Under the pieces are notes generated by a model. It was not told the origin of the DNA and ran no database searches. It was given only the letters and a program-made list of their open reading frames with translations. The position numbers and the translations under genes are program-made. Below are positions 37,342 through 51,458 of a stretch of 64,000 nt of DNA, piece by piece; the stretch's first letter is position 1, and each line of letters begins with the position of its first letter. The DNA lies in the NCBI GenBank assembly GCA_003640385.1, contig RCAB01000204.1, forward strand, positions 1 through 64,000, given 5' to 3'. The DNA is from Setaria digitata (Eukaryota > Nematoda > Chromadorea > Rhabditida > Setariidae).

Positions 37342-40154
37342 TTTCAAATAGTTCCTCGTCCTTTCCATCTCATCCCTCTTTGTTTTCTGGGAGTCAAGGC
37401 GGGACAAGAAGTAATCGGAAAGGGGACAAGTTTTAACTCTTCTTCTTCAACTAGAACTTTATCATATGGCTTTTCAATTGAGCCAGAAAATGTGTAATTC
37501 TGTTTGGCCATTTCAACACCCTACCACCTTCCGTTCTTCTTTACTACCATCCACTTCACTTCAACACAATTACCAATCGGAAGAACAGCAATAAAAAAAA
37601 AATTACTTCATTTCAATTTTTCCATCTCATTTCTTTCGTCCCTTCCTCTTCGTTACAATTTCTAATATTTTGCAGTTTCAGGCTCGTTGTTTACGATCCT
37701 TTACTCTTTTCAAACGTTTACTTCATGATTATAAAAGGGACGCATCTCATCGATTCAATCCTATTTCTTCTGAAAGCATAAACTTTTTCCCTTTAGCTGA
37801 TAATCTGAGCAATCACAATGAAAGATTTCGTCCGTAAAATAAGTGATAAATCAATGCTGTTAAGAAAGAACTTTGAAATTGCTTCTCACAGAAAACAAGA
37901 TGAATCATCGTTCAATTCAAATTCAGTCTACTAATTTATTTCAAAATTGAAATTCATCTTCGTATGCAAGAAGAGTCATTACTTTCGAGGATAAAAAAAA
38001 CGAATTAGTTCATTACGGAATTTAACAATTTCTATACCTTTCCTGCTCATAAATGATAATTTCGAGCAAAATTATATTTTTGCATTTCCTGAGATAAAGT
38101 CATTATAGACAGCCCTGTCCTATTACTAAAATTCGGCATGAATTTTTCAATTTAAATTTCGAATAGCAATTTGTTTTTTCCTCACTCGTCTCCTCCCGTT
38201 TTCCCTTTCTTAGTTTTCTTCTTATCGATGGTAAGTTAACAAAGGATCCATATCATTTACATTAATGTGCCAAAAAAATAGCTTTAAATAGGAATATTTA
38301 TTGTTTGTTCAGGTAAAAAATATTCTCATAATGATTCTTCAAAAAACTACGAAATTTTTAAAACTGTTTAAAATTCCGAATTAAACAATAATAACATTTC
38401 AAGGAATCTCAATCTAATTGCTGAAATGTTTGAAGGGGAATCAAAGATTATTGAAACTGGCACGACAACAATGACAATTTTCAAGTCAAGTAAAAGATGT
38501 TAATGGATTCTGTAATTTGTGTCTTGAAGACTACAAGGTTATGCCATTGGAACAAGAAAAGTCTATAAAGCTCAGGATGTGTGGACCTAATGATGGGAAA
38601 AATTAATGAAATGTACGGAAGTAAGGATGGCATTGCAAGGGGAAAGATGTAGCACTGTTGATGAAAATGATTCAAGGAAAAGATGCCTCCTCCTCTTCCT
38701 CCTTCTTTCCAACAGATGAAATGAAATCAAATTTAATTTAGTTTTAGATTTAAAGCTGCTACTTCTATCTTTCACTTTTACATTACTGCTCCAACGGAAG
38801 CTTAAATGAGCCAAAACAAGGATAAGTCAGTCGGACAGAAAGCTGCTGCAGGCAAAGTTTGCTTTTATTCTGTCACCATAGTCCAATATTCTTTCCCATC
38901 AAAAATTTGAAATCTCTTAGAAGCATCCGTTAATCGAGAAATACAAAATGTATCAGCTTACTCCATCTTTGACCAATCTTTGTTTCCTAAAATCCAAACT
39001 CACACTAGAAATCAGAAATTTTTAAAAACTTCCTAAAATCTAATTAGTCTATGCAAGAATGTTTCAGTGTTAAAGAGTAGAACTTCCGTAATGGCACAAA
39101 CATCATCCAAAGCGTGTGTTATACATTGAGGACGAATTCTGTGCAGGTAATGAGTGCTAATAAAGATGCATTGATTCGTGATAGAATCTTTTTGTCTCTA
39201 AGATCACGATAAAAATTTCCATTCAAGTCATTCACGATTAATTACAAACATTTTGAATAGAAAAGAGTAACAACTTTATTTTTTGAAAAATAAATCAAAC
39301 AAAAATCAAAGAATATTTGTTTATCTACAAACATTGACAATATTTTCTCCCTCCTTGAAATTTATTTTTAATTTCTTAGACCATAGAAATGAAATAAAAT
39401 CTAGCAAAAATTTTTGGTTCTCTGCAATATATCCACTGAAACAAAGTTTGAAAAGCGGCTTAATCATGAGGCAAAAATGAACAAATTATCCGACAGCGGA
39501 AAAAACTGAAATTCAGAAAAATATACAGTAAAAGGAAATTTGTTAAAGGAAAATTATCACGCAGATTAAAACATAGGGAAAGATGAAAAATGAAAGAAAT
39601 AAGATTATTGTCTAAAAGCCGTCAAAGTCATGCAACAACTGAGATTAAAATGATCACCGAGACAACAAAGTGGTACAAATGAAATTTCAAAAAACGAAAA
39701 TTCCTCAGTCATTCATCACACTTGGGTTGATAAAACACATGAGATTGAACAGGATCGGAATTTGAGTATAGCAAAGATATTATAGCAAGCAAGCAGTTAG
39801 GTTCAGTCAAAAATTTTATTCTCTTTTGATCTTGCGGTTTAAATTATTTCAAAAATTCAAAATTCGTTAGGAAGTCATATGAGCATAAAACAACTAAACA
39901 CTGGGAAAGTGCTCAATGACACACCTGTGAATTTGAGAGAAGTGGACTAAAACAATATCAGCCGAGTTACCCATTTAATTGCATAAATAATTCGCACAAA
40001 AATAGTTTTTACTGAATGAAATGAAGAATATATGAGAGTTAGTGGCTAATTTGCATGTGCTGGGTTTAAATTTAAATAACTAAATGTAAAGAGTTGATGA
40101 GCTTAAAAATGTCTTTCTTTAAGCAACAAGATCGCATATCCAATTTGGAATAAC
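37342..40154. other. No firm gene; two short open blocks
   Basis: A complete 38-codon ATG frame lies on plus at 37818-37934 (starts MKDFVRKISDKSMLLRKNFE). A block at 39065-39215 is open on both strands. Neither has decisive support. The low-coordinate side of 40155 should hold the 3' UTR of the ASPP gene. Confidence 0.5.
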
Positions 40155-43100
40155 CTATGAAACAGAAATTGGTAGTGTTAATTCAACTGAGATCTCTTCA
40201 TTATTATTAGAAGCAATTTTATCATCATCCACTGAATCACTCCTTCGCCATACTTTCATATCCAAGTCATCCTTTTTTGATTCATGAATTTTTGGTAATT
40301 GCGGTAAATCGAACATTTTGAAAGTACTATCCCGTCTTGATAAGCTCGGATAAAGTGACAAGTAGTTTCGTGGTACCAAGCCCTGTTCAGATGTCTCACT
40401 TCCAACAGCACAACCTTCAGCTGCAGTTTCACAAAGCCACCATGTCTTGCCTTCGACACCTTTTTCCAGCACGCGCAAACATGTGCCGACTTGGAAACTT
40501 AACTCATCTTCTTGTTCTTTATCATAATCATACGCTGCATACATCTGCAATAACCAATTGACAAATTTAGCAGCAATGTCAAATTTTGAAAAACTTATGA
40601 GTTCATACAACAAATAGTTTGGAAGATGCTGACACAGTGACGTGGGAAAAGTTATAACTTTGAAAGGAAATGAAAAAATTACTAATCCATTATTCACAAC
40701 TCCAGCTCCTTGATCGGCGGCCTTCAGATACAGCTGACAACCTTCATAGCCATCTTCATCTTCCTCGCACTTCTCAGCTGGTGTTTCTAGATCTGACAAT
40801 GTCTGTGCGAAGATGCAAGCACCACTTTCCACCAGCAATTTCACCATCGGTAAATTATTGCATGATGCAGCACAGTGCAAAGGTGTCCAGCCATCTGAAT
40901 CCTGGAAATACAGCAAGGATAAGAACTTACACCGAGGAAAAAAATTAGGCAAAAGAAGTTTCTGATTTTATAACAACACACAGAAAAGTTGAAGTTTATT
41001 AAAATTACTGGAATAATTTAGTTCAATGTTAAAAGTTTAAAGAGAGACAAACATACTTGTGCATTTACATCAGCAAATGAGTCTACCAAATAACGGACAA
41101 TCTCATAGTGTCCTGCACAAATTGCATTATGCAGTGCTGTGATACCTTCATCATTGCAGGCCGATATATTTAGCAACTGTAGAAAAGATCATTGCACATT
41201 TAATCTAAGGAAATTAATAGATAATTCAATCAATAATTGTAGGATCATCTTTTTAGACGAAAAGATTTGAATTCCCTATACATAGAAATATTTCTAATGT
41301 CAAGTCTCATAATTGGGCAATTTAAAGAAAGTTTCTAATTTATTTATTTCTTTTCGGCCCAACAATTCTACAAAAATAATAGTACTTTAGCGGCACTTGT
41401 TTTCACTAAATCCATTTCACCTTCCAAGGCAGCATCGAGTAATAATGCTAGCGGATCGAAAACCACTTTTCTTGAAGCATTTTTCACTTTGTTCAGACGT
41501 AGAATACCCTAAAACATTTTCTTTATTAAACGTTCTTAAAGTACTTAACCTAACTGATTCAAATATTGAAATTTCAGGTATGAAAAAAAGACAAGTTCCG
41601 CACAAGTCATTTTTAACATGATGAAACATCCATCAGCATCATCTAGTCTAGATGTCCTCTTGGTTTATCCAAATTGTCCCTTTACAATATCTCCTGTTAT
41701 CATACTCAACTAATTAATAAACTCATCTGATAATAAAAGATGACTGAAAAGGATTGAAATCTGCAAATGTAAACACATAATAAAAGATGAAAGCTGGTAA
41801 TTAGAAACTGAAAAATTGAAAGTTAATTAAAATACCCTTTCTGGTGAGGGTTTGATAAGTTCCGCAATACCAGATATTTTGTTTTTCGTTTCCAGTTCTT
41901 CCGACAACTCATCGAGATCTCCTCCTTTACTAATAAATACACCCTCCAGGCCAGATTCTTCTACTTGTTCAATTTCAACGGGCAATTCATCGAGTTGAAT
42001 ATCCTTCATAAGAAGCTCACATACATATTCTGTGGGTGTTGTTGAAGTCTCTTCCACAGCTTCTTTTTCTTCTTCATGGATTATTTCCGATTTATTTACG
42101 GTGGTCGCATTCTGCAATATGGAATAATTAACTTAAAAGAGTTTGGGCGATTATTAATAAATAATTTTTTTTCATTTCCTGACTTGGGAAGAAAGCTTAT
42201 AGTTCAGGATGCAATAAAGTAAGTCATTAAGTTATTGAACAATTAGTTATTGACAGGAAAAAAATTTTCACTATTACTTATAGTTAACTGACAATCAAAA
42301 AAGGAATAGTAGAACTGAAAAGATTTTAATAAGCCTTGGAAACAGTTGAGCTTCCATTAAAACAACGAATATTTCATACGGAAGATTCGTCAAAATTTTG
42401 GGAAAATACCGTCATGATATACCTTATTTGAAACGGTAAAAACATTGCCAAGATTATATCCAACCAACAAATGAGTGCGACCTTTCTTCTGCTCATCAAG
42501 TAAAATCTTTCGAATATATTCGGTTTCATCGCACGATGCACTATCTTGTAGGACCCAAGATCTAGATAAATTAATCTAAGCATATTCAGATTCTCATTTT
42601 TATGAGAAAGGCAGGTGACAAAGTATTAGATTAATCATAAACTCAAATTTCTCCTAACCTTCTCTTTGCGGCACGTAATGTATCGGGCCTTATTGAAATA
42701 TGATCAGCCCTTGTTAATTTTGTATTATCAGCCGGATTTGTCGCACATTGTTCTTCTAATATTAACGCACTATTTGACTTCATCATCAGATTCAACGGCT
42801 TTTGCGACTCTTGCTTCAATGAATGCTTTCCCATCAATTCAGGCGCAAATGATGGCAGTTTTTTACTTCCGTAATCGGCTGTATCCAACGTTCTCTCATC
42901 TTCTTTTGCATTTTCATTCATGTCGGCAGTTGGATAAGGATCTTTCGGTGGTGAAGGCGAAATGCTACGATCAACCACGTCCAAGTCTGTTCTGAATGAC
43001 TAAGACTTTGAAAACCTTTCCAGCTTTAGCTTTAAAATTAAATTTTTTTCAAGAGATAACCCGCATTTAATAAACTGATGAATTACATCAAAAGCTTTAT

Positions 43101-46100
43101 TGACAAAGCATTCTGATCCCGTGTAAATGTGGGAAAAAGATGGTACCTGTCTTTTCCAAATGCAGAAACGATGAATGTTTTCGTCATCAATTGAGGAGGA
43201 CAACTTGCAGACAGTTCACATCTGGTATCTCCCAGAAGTTTCGGCCGATTAGTCCGGAAAGTACCCATACTATCAGCTACCTGATAGAACGATTCTTTAA
43301 TAATGATCACTTCATTAAAAAGCGTATCAAACACTGTCTAAAAACTTCACTAACTGCAAAGAAATGAAGAAATTACCTGAAACGGTTCAACAGATGCTCG
43401 TGGTCGACAAGATAAATCAAAAGGACATTTTGGCCTTTCGGAATCTGAAAATGGCGGAATCCGTCGTAAAATGTCGGTATCACTATCTGTTTTATGAGTT
43501 ACTGTACGCTGAGGGACCATTACTGAAGATTTCGAGCCACTGTTATCATTTCGCAAAATGATATCACAGTTCGATGTTGCAGCTAATGATGTCGTGGATA
43601 ATTTTTGCCCGGAGTCGGTCTGGAAAATCGGTTTTCAAGTGGAACAAATTAAATGAAAATTTAACTGTGGAAAAAAATCTAAGTTTCCAACTTGGAACTA
43701 GGACATCATGAAAAGGAAAAATTGTCGGAATATATAATAAACAAGTTATAAGATAGAAGTATGAAAATCTCAATGAGGCCTATTGGCTTGATCTAAGAAT
43801 AATTTCAGTTGATTTTTTTCATTTTAATATACTATGAAGTGATCTCGTATTTCTTGTTTTATAAAAATTCAACTGACTTGAGGAAGAAATATGAGAAGAA
43901 AGTTTAAAAATTAGTTAAACTAACGTATGTAGGCTTAATTTGAGAGCTCATCAGTCTCAGCTGTTGTTCACGGGCTGCATTTAATGCAATTAATCGACGG
44001 CGGCGTAGTATGTCCAACTTAAATTAAGCAGTTAAATTTTGGTAAAAACCCCTGAACAATCCTGATAATCTATTGTTGTATGATTATACATATTACAATC
44101 TGATAATCTGTTATTATATCTACTCATTACCTAATCAGTCCACTCATTTCTAATGGCTGCATCGATTTTGTTTTAAATTACACTATGCACTTTCTATCTA
44201 AGCTTTTCACGAGTGTTGCGATAGCACACACTTAAGGAACCCGTGAAAATGAGGTTGGTCGATTCTGTTGAACTTTGCAGAAGAAATTAAACTGAAGAGA
44301 AAAATGGCTACTGTGAAATAATTATGAGCAATTAAATCTATTGTAAAAACATTTTGAATCTATGCAGGACAAAAGATTACGGTGAAAAATACATTCAGAT
44401 ACCTGTGTTTGCAAAGAGGCAATTTTAGAAATAACATTTCTCAGGTGCTGTTCATGCGACGTATAATTCATTTGCAGATCACTAAGTTGCTTTTCGGCAA
44501 CTGCCCGACGAGCTGCTGCTTGTTGTGCTTCACGTTCCATCATTTTCAAACGAGCCATTTCACGTTCCTCGTATAGTATCTATAAAATGGAAGTTAGTAA
44601 ATTAGTGTTTAAAGAGAAGGAAAAGGAAGGGATGGAATGAAGAAGACAAAGGGAAAACTCTAACAGAGAAGTGAAAAAGTATGAAAAATTATACGAAATA
44701 TTCTCTTGATTATGAGATTGCAACTCCTGACGATAATTTTATGTCAGAAAAAATAATTCAGGAAAAAAGAAGAAATCTCTTTCGTACTTCTCGCACTGCT
44801 TATTTTCTGAAGATAAATAGCTCATTTCCGGTAATTACCAGGAAAAATATATCATACAAACCTCATTTCTGAGCACAGCCAAACGTATGGGTGCATTATC
44901 GATACGGCTTCCACGTGCCTCACGCTCCTGAATCATACGTCGATTAGTGTCAATTAAGCGTCGCTGTTGTTCCGCAGTTTGTACCAAATTATCGTATCTG
45001 GTGGAGTTGGGACTGAAGAGAAACACAAACTTTAAACCAAACATTTATTTAAATTAGCAAAAGCCCCATTTTCTCCACTTGTCGAGAAAATTTTCAATTT
45101 GATTGCAACAGCTCGCCTTTAAATACATCAGGTACAGAAAAAAATGATTCTGACACTTCGGAACACATTACAGCATTTTAAATAGCATTTAAAAAGGTAA
45201 TAAGGTTTATCAGAAATGAAATTAAAGCATTTGAAAAATACCATTCCTACTATCTGGTAAATGCCTAACAAAAAAGGGATAAATTAATTTGGAAATTTCA
45301 GGAATTGAGAAATTTCGAAAAAATTCACCCCTGAGAGCTTCTCTGAATTCTGGAGTGCGTTGATGGTTGTGTCGGTGGTTGAACAACACGAATCGGTTGG
45401 TGAGACATCTAATAAACAATAATTGTTAGGAAGTTAAAAAAGAAAAACGACATAAACTTTCTCGCAAAATGTCATCGTTAATGAGTGGAATTTTGAAGTA
45501 TTTTCTGTGAATTGTGCAATACTAATACATATTTAAAATCATTTTCTACTTTTATTTAACGAAATACATGGAGGAGACATTAATAAACATAGCAGAACTT
45601 GTTTTCTCTTAAACTTCTGATAACTTATAAATTTAAAAAAGAATAGGTGAACTTCCAAAAGTGACACCTACTCATCATTTCTTGAAAAATATGAAAGCAT
45701 TGGATATGATAACTGATAAGCACTCAGTTATTAATTAACCTCGACATTTTGAATGCCTACTACCTTGGCAGAGCATCACACTTCAGTGCTGTCATCTGCT
45801 AAGTATAAGATAACATGTTTATGTTGTCACGAAGTCATTTATGTTTTAAAAAACTGGAAGCAAGAAAGAGAAGATTGAAATCAATTTATCGACGTATTGA
45901 TAATCACACTGTTTAAATTTTGTGAATGATAAGGCAGACGGCAGTGACATGAGGGACTGATAAAAGCAATTGGATTGTGAAATAATTAATGATCGAAAAT
46001 CAAGCAATATTTATATATGTGAAAAGAATGAAAAATAAAAGAGTAATACTATGGAGTGCATTTCAGATAGGAGATTAATTAACTGCATCAAATTTTACAA

Positions 46101-49100
46101 TAATTACAATCACTGATAAGTTTAGGCTGATGAGTTTGGCTGGGAATCATTAAATTGATGCGGAAATCTTCAATTTCGACTCTATTAAAAGAGATTTCAG
46201 CAAGCTGGTGCAGAATAAATGACAGAATTTCAGCACTTCTAGCAGATTTTGTCTGCTATTCAATTTTTGGAAAATATATCGCACAAATGGATGGAAGACG
46301 GACTTTATGGAATGTGCAAATTTAAATCCTTAGAACCCAGATGAGAAATGTGAAAGTTAAACTGATCACAACTGCCAAACAGGAAAAGACAAGAGAGGTG
46401 GTGAAAATCTGTAATTTGATATAACGGATGAAGAATAATTATAAGAACTTTAACTTCGCTTCTGCAAATTATGTATTATTACAAAGTAAAGGTTTCAAAA
46501 TAGCATCAAATATAGTATACCATGAGACGGATGTACGCCAGAACTGCAGAAAATGCAGTGGTGATGGCACTACCGTGTTGGTAACTCAGTACCCTGCATG
46601 CTTTCAAGGCACCGAAAAGTACTCGGTATATATCCTTCTCCGGTATAAATGACATTACGGTTGATTCTCTTTTCAGATTATCCACAGGAAGCTCAATACA
46701 ATACAGGTGAATTACACCGTCTGATCCATATGAATTTAGTTGGAATGGAAAGGAAATTTCCAGAACTGCAAGGGTCAGTGAAGTTATGTAGAAAAAGAAC
46801 TGGAAAAGTGAAGTAGTGGAAATGGTGGAGAATAACGAATGAAATAGATCTGGAAATATTCGAAAACGCTATGTTATAATGATAATAAAAAAAATGGAAA
46901 GAAACTAATAAATCAATGATTTAATATTTAAAAAATTAGAGGTAACAAGCAGGTAATAAATGAAGAGAAGGAAAGGAAGAAGGAAAGAGAAGGAAAGGGA
47001 AGAGAAAAGGAGAGAGAGAGATTCAATATATATCAAAATGACTTCAGCCATCTCAAATCAAACCTTCTTCGATTTTTGTTTTCAAGGTGATCGCAATCAG
47101 TGGCGCTTACGGCAATAAAATCTGAATGAAAAATAATGAGTAGAGATGAACAGGAAAGATAAGAGTTTAGAGAAAAGTATAGAATGAGAAAATATGAAAA
47201 GAAATGAAAACTGAAGTGGAAGTACAAGTCAACCAAAGGAGTAAACGGATCAAGAAGAGGTGACGACGGTGGAATGGAGTGTGATCAACAGAAGAGACAG
47301 GAGACAGTACGACGTTGTCACCATTATTCTCTGGACAATTAATTACAGGTGAAGAGAGGAGAGACGAGAGGGAACGAGCAACCTGTACAAGAGCATATCT
47401 CTCACTGTACACTCCTTGGATTCACTAATAAGCAACTTCTACTATTGGTCACTTGCTGACCATTCTCGTTGATGACCACATTCACATTATCTTCATCCAT
47501 TCATCCTACATGGCACCAACCGATATTTGAGAGCAAACCAAACAGAAGACTATAATGCATAATTGTCTTTATATTTAAGCAAAAAAATCTGCAAAATTCT
47601 GTGAGGATTTTGAAATATGAATCATTGAGAAATCATCGCTTTTAGAATAACTGACGCTTTTAGAAAACCTTTTTGAAAGAGTTTAAAGGTTAACGATGAT
47701 AGAGAATTCTTAACATAATTATGTTCACCGTGAGGACATATTGAGATAATATGAAGATTGGGCTTAATAACTTTAACATTGAAAATTTGGAAATAAAGAA
47801 CTTATTCCTGCATCATTATATATATATGTTGTAGAAGCATAGGAAGAAGACGTACTGTGTGGTCTAACAACTGTCTAGTAACAATGTGCACTGCTCTAAA
47901 AGAATAGAAAAAGTGATGTCAAGAAGTGATGATTCAGGATTTGAATGATTCCAGGTCAATTAATAAGCTATCCCATAATTTGGCAGTGTGTTTTTTTTCC
48001 TCTTTGATAATTCTTGTCGGCGATATTTTCGCGGAAAGAATCTATGCGAAGAGAAAACGATAAAGGAAAAGGATGAAAATGTCTCAAGTTTTACAGTGAG
48101 ATTTTTTCAAAAATTAAATCAAAAAATAAATCGTCCGTGATGAAAAGCCACCCATCCAATAGTGTCATAAACCAAACCCATCAAAATGACCCTTGTGCAA
48201 CAATCAGTAGGAATTTCGAATAATAATAACACTACTCCAAGCATTATTACTGATTACCCACCTTTGAATTCCGCTGATTTCCATAAAATTACTCAAACAA
48301 AGGATTCTGGCACTATTTATGACATAAATTAAAATCTTTATGCTTATTTTTCCTCTTTCTGACCAATGGCTTCACTAGCTTTCAATTTAATTAAATTAAA
48401 GCTTTAATTTAATGAAAAAAAGTTAGTGAAACTTTTGCTTTTAAAGTCTGGATATAGGAAGAAGAGGAAAAGGATGGAGAGGTGAAAGAGTGAAAGAGAT
48501 AACAAGCCAGAAATGTCAGCTGGAGCATTTTTAAAACAAACCAAAGAGCTACACACCATTTTATTTCGACAGTCACTCCAAATTATCCATTCCATACTAA
48601 TTAAGCTAAAATTGTAAGAATGAGTCGAAAATTCAGAGTGAGTGATTTTACTCTGTGGTAGTTCTCTGATAAAAAAATTTTGTTTTATTTTAAACATTTT
48701 AAAATTTTAAATTTTAAACATCTTTTCCTAGCTGCTCATTAAAACCATTAAAGAAGCTAAGAAATGAATAAAAGTTGGCCCGAACAAATTTTTGCATGAT
48801 GGAAAATATTTGTAGGTTAGTTATGGGTGAATATTTTATGACAAACCTTTCATATTTCAATGACTGAGTTCGAGGAAAATGCCCGAGTCAGCAACTGATT
48901 GAAGAGCAGGCGAAAAATGGTCACGAATTTCTCGAGAATTTTGTGTAACTAAGAAATTATCTTCCACTTATGTTACCAGTGAAATTAAAGGGCCCAAAAT
49001 TCAAACCTAGATGGATAAAAGTACATGGAAACTAATAACCTCCTTAAAAGCGAGTATTTTAGTGACATTTCATTTCAGTGACTCAAAAATCTGGAATACT

Positions 49101-51458
49101 GCCTTGGTATATGATTCAAGAAACACAGACAATTTAGGGAGGGCTGCTCAACTTTCCAGGAAGTTTTGTGGTTCGGAAATGTACTGTTCGCTAGGTATTA
49201 TTACCGTTCAAAACAATGTCGGTAATATTTTAAAGTTAAAGGAAAATGAAAAAGATTCCACTCTGAATGATTAGCCAAGGCTAAAAAACAACATTCGAAA
49301 AGTCGAAAAAGCAGTATTCTCGAAAAGAGACGTATAACTTTTCTGAAGCATTGCAGAACGGAATTTATTACTCTTGTAAAGAATTTTTAGAACAACAGAC
49401 CAAAGAAAACCAGAAAATTTAAATAACTTTAGAGAAAACTATAATTTGGAATCCAAATATTTTCCAAACATTTCCAGTTTCATGTTTCGGATAGGAATTA
49501 AATGCTAAATAAGAGCTTTTTTTTATAGTTAAAAAAAGATCGAATATGAAAACAGAACAAAAGTGAGCAAAAAACTTTTTTGGAGACTAAATCAATCATT
49601 CTGCCAGCTGACATGCCAGATAATTTAAATAATGGAGCATAAGTTACAATATTCATTTAGAAGAAGGCAATTATCTGTAAGAATGTCGTTTTAATCTATT
49701 ATTTAGCGCCTTCAATTCCCTTCAACGTCTTCCTGTCTCTTTTTTGAACTAATCCTTCAAATATCTCTTAATTCGTTCCACTGCTCAATCATAAAATTAA
49801 TTACAAGTTTCGTTAAATTCCTTCTCCAAGAAGGTCCAATTTTAGATATTAAAATTTACTTTGAACTAAATCAGGGGATAAATTGATAAGTAATGCAGAA
49901 ATTTTTTAGAAAAAAGTTATGAAAAATGTAAAGGTATATGAAATTAAAAAACCAAAGTGTGAATGGTAGTTAGCTTTTATCCATCATCAGTGAAAAGGAA
50001 AGCGTTTGTAGTGTTCATAACAAGTGGATCACTAAAAATGGAAATGATTCGTTCGGAGAATGAAAAGGAATAATTCTCAAAAAAGAGAAGCAACCGGCCT
50101 TGAAGGAAGAAAGGATGAAGAACGGCGAGTGGAGGTGAAGGAAAGATTGGAACTGAAATGAGGACAAATAACTTAAAAATGGTGCCTAATGGATTTATAT
50201 GACGATGTGACCTAATAAAAGAGGACAAGCCTTTCAGATGAGTTCAATTTCGAAATTCGATTTGCTCTTATACAGAAATTTAATTTGCATAACACTAATA
50301 AATACTACTGAAGTTTTCAACAAATGCTCTTTTCAAAGTCCATTTGAACTTGAAATAAATTAAATTTTGCAAATCAATAAAATTCGATGGCGTCAGTTAG
50401 CACTTCCAACTCCTCTCTCCTGCGTAATTTCAAGGTAATTTTATGATTAAAGGTTACTGTTACAAAATCTAATTTATAATGACGCTTTGAACTAATGTTA
50501 TAATTTATTTGAACAGTATGAATGAAGAAAAAAAGGAACAGATGAAGACTACAAAGAAGCGGAGGAATTGGAAGTGCTTAGTTAAGTATGAGTTAAAGAA
50601 CAGATTTTATAATTTATTAGCAGACTGAATTAAATAAAACTTCCGTAAAGTCTTACGCTACCACATCTTTAAGGAGAAAAGCCTTGTACCAAAAAAGTTT
50701 AACATTCTGGTAGCTGATGATCAGGAGACAATGAAAAATGTTATTAAAACATATTAAACCAAAAACTTCGCAGATTTAAGGAAAATGTAGAATTTCTTTT
50801 CTAAATTTGATTCGTAATTTTCAATGACTGTATTAGTTAAATCAGAAAAATTCATTGGCTCTGTGGAGGGAAATATGGAGAAAATGTAACTTTAAATCAA
50901 GACGAAAGTAAAATAGAATGGGATAAAAGATGAAGAATCATTTTTTAACAACTAGATTCGGTTTTTGAAATAGAGAAGCACTACAGTAGTAGATTCTAGA
51001 ACAAATCGTTATTTGAATTCCATTGACATTTTCTGGCCTAATTCTTACGAAAAAAATAAATTTAGAATGGAAGCAGTGAATATATAATGCAATTGCCAAA
51101 TATTTCAAAGAATCATCCAATAGATCCATGAAAGTGAAAGAAAGTTATGCTTTGTAGTTTTCATCGCCAAATTTTTTCCTTCTCATTATTAGATATGAAT
51201 CCTATTTTTGACATAAGGAGATGAAACTTCCAAATTCTAATTTTCTTCCGAAAAATTCATTCGAAGCGTTAAATTCACTTTTCAAGTCCACATAAATTAC
51301 CTTGATAAATAAACTACATTCTTCCACTAGTACCGGAATAATTTTAAACCCACCTTTGACGGAAGAAAGCCATCAGTTGGTTTAATTCTTCTCAGTGAAT
51401 CAGTTGCTTGTATTAGTTCCACACCATCATTACCACTATGACGGTCACATCTATACAT
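40155..51458 (-). CDS. ape-1: ASPP-family protein (coiled coil, ankyrin repeats, SH3)
   Basis: Fourteen minus-strand exons join in phase: 51354-51458, 45329-45408, 44862-45012, 44403-44579, 43925-44017, 43377-43619, 43147-43280, 42659-42991, 42423-42561, 41836-42111, 41386-41508, 41057-41176, 40683-40901 and 40155-40544, giving 860 aa. The N-terminal part is a Glu/Arg/Gln coiled coil ([20 protein letters not shown]). Ankyrin repeats (about 590-725) contain [35 protein letters not shown] and [16 protein letters not shown]. The SH3 domain (from about 732) runs [29 protein letters not shown]. This order is the ASPP/iASPP/APE-1 signature. Family role: cytoplasmic or nuclear p53 (CEP-1 in C. elegans) binding through ankyrin-SH3, and PP1 binding. 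The SH3 has about ten extra residues between WW and GLVP, and about 60 residues follow it. The first exon lies 5.9 kb upstream and is less certain. Confidence 0.92.
45409..51353 (-). other. First intron of the ASPP gene (5.9 kb)
   Basis: This intron holds a probable nested gene (46088-46655). It also has a minus-strand ATG frame near 47400-47505 (starts [16 protein letters not shown]) with donors in phases 0 and 2, which could be an alternative first exon. A complete 48-codon plus-strand frame lies at 48186-48332. A larger plus-strand frame at 49011-49274 (87 codons) has no supporting features. Confidence 0.6.
46088..46655 (-). CDS. Putative nested two-exon gene, 100 aa
   Basis: Exon 1 (46521-46655) begins ATG and encodes [20 protein letters not shown] then [20 protein letters not shown], ending at ATG|GTATAC in phase 0. 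Exon 2 (46088-46255) follows acceptor GAATAG and reads [20 protein letters not shown] to a TGA. The acceptor is a tandem TAGCAG, so one Gln may be included or skipped. The intron is 265 bp. The protein looks helical, with no signal peptide and no recognised domain. It lies on the same strand as the ASPP gene, inside its first intron, so it could also be alternative 5' exons of that locus. Confidence 0.45.

Noticed and set aside
40337..40948. Plus-strand frames over the ASPP exons (74 and 92 codons)
   Set aside because: They are antisense shadows of exons that encode clear ankyrin and SH3 motifs on minus.
42666..42995. 109-codon plus-strand frame
   Set aside because: Antisense of ASPP exon 42659-42991, which joins in phase to both neighbours.
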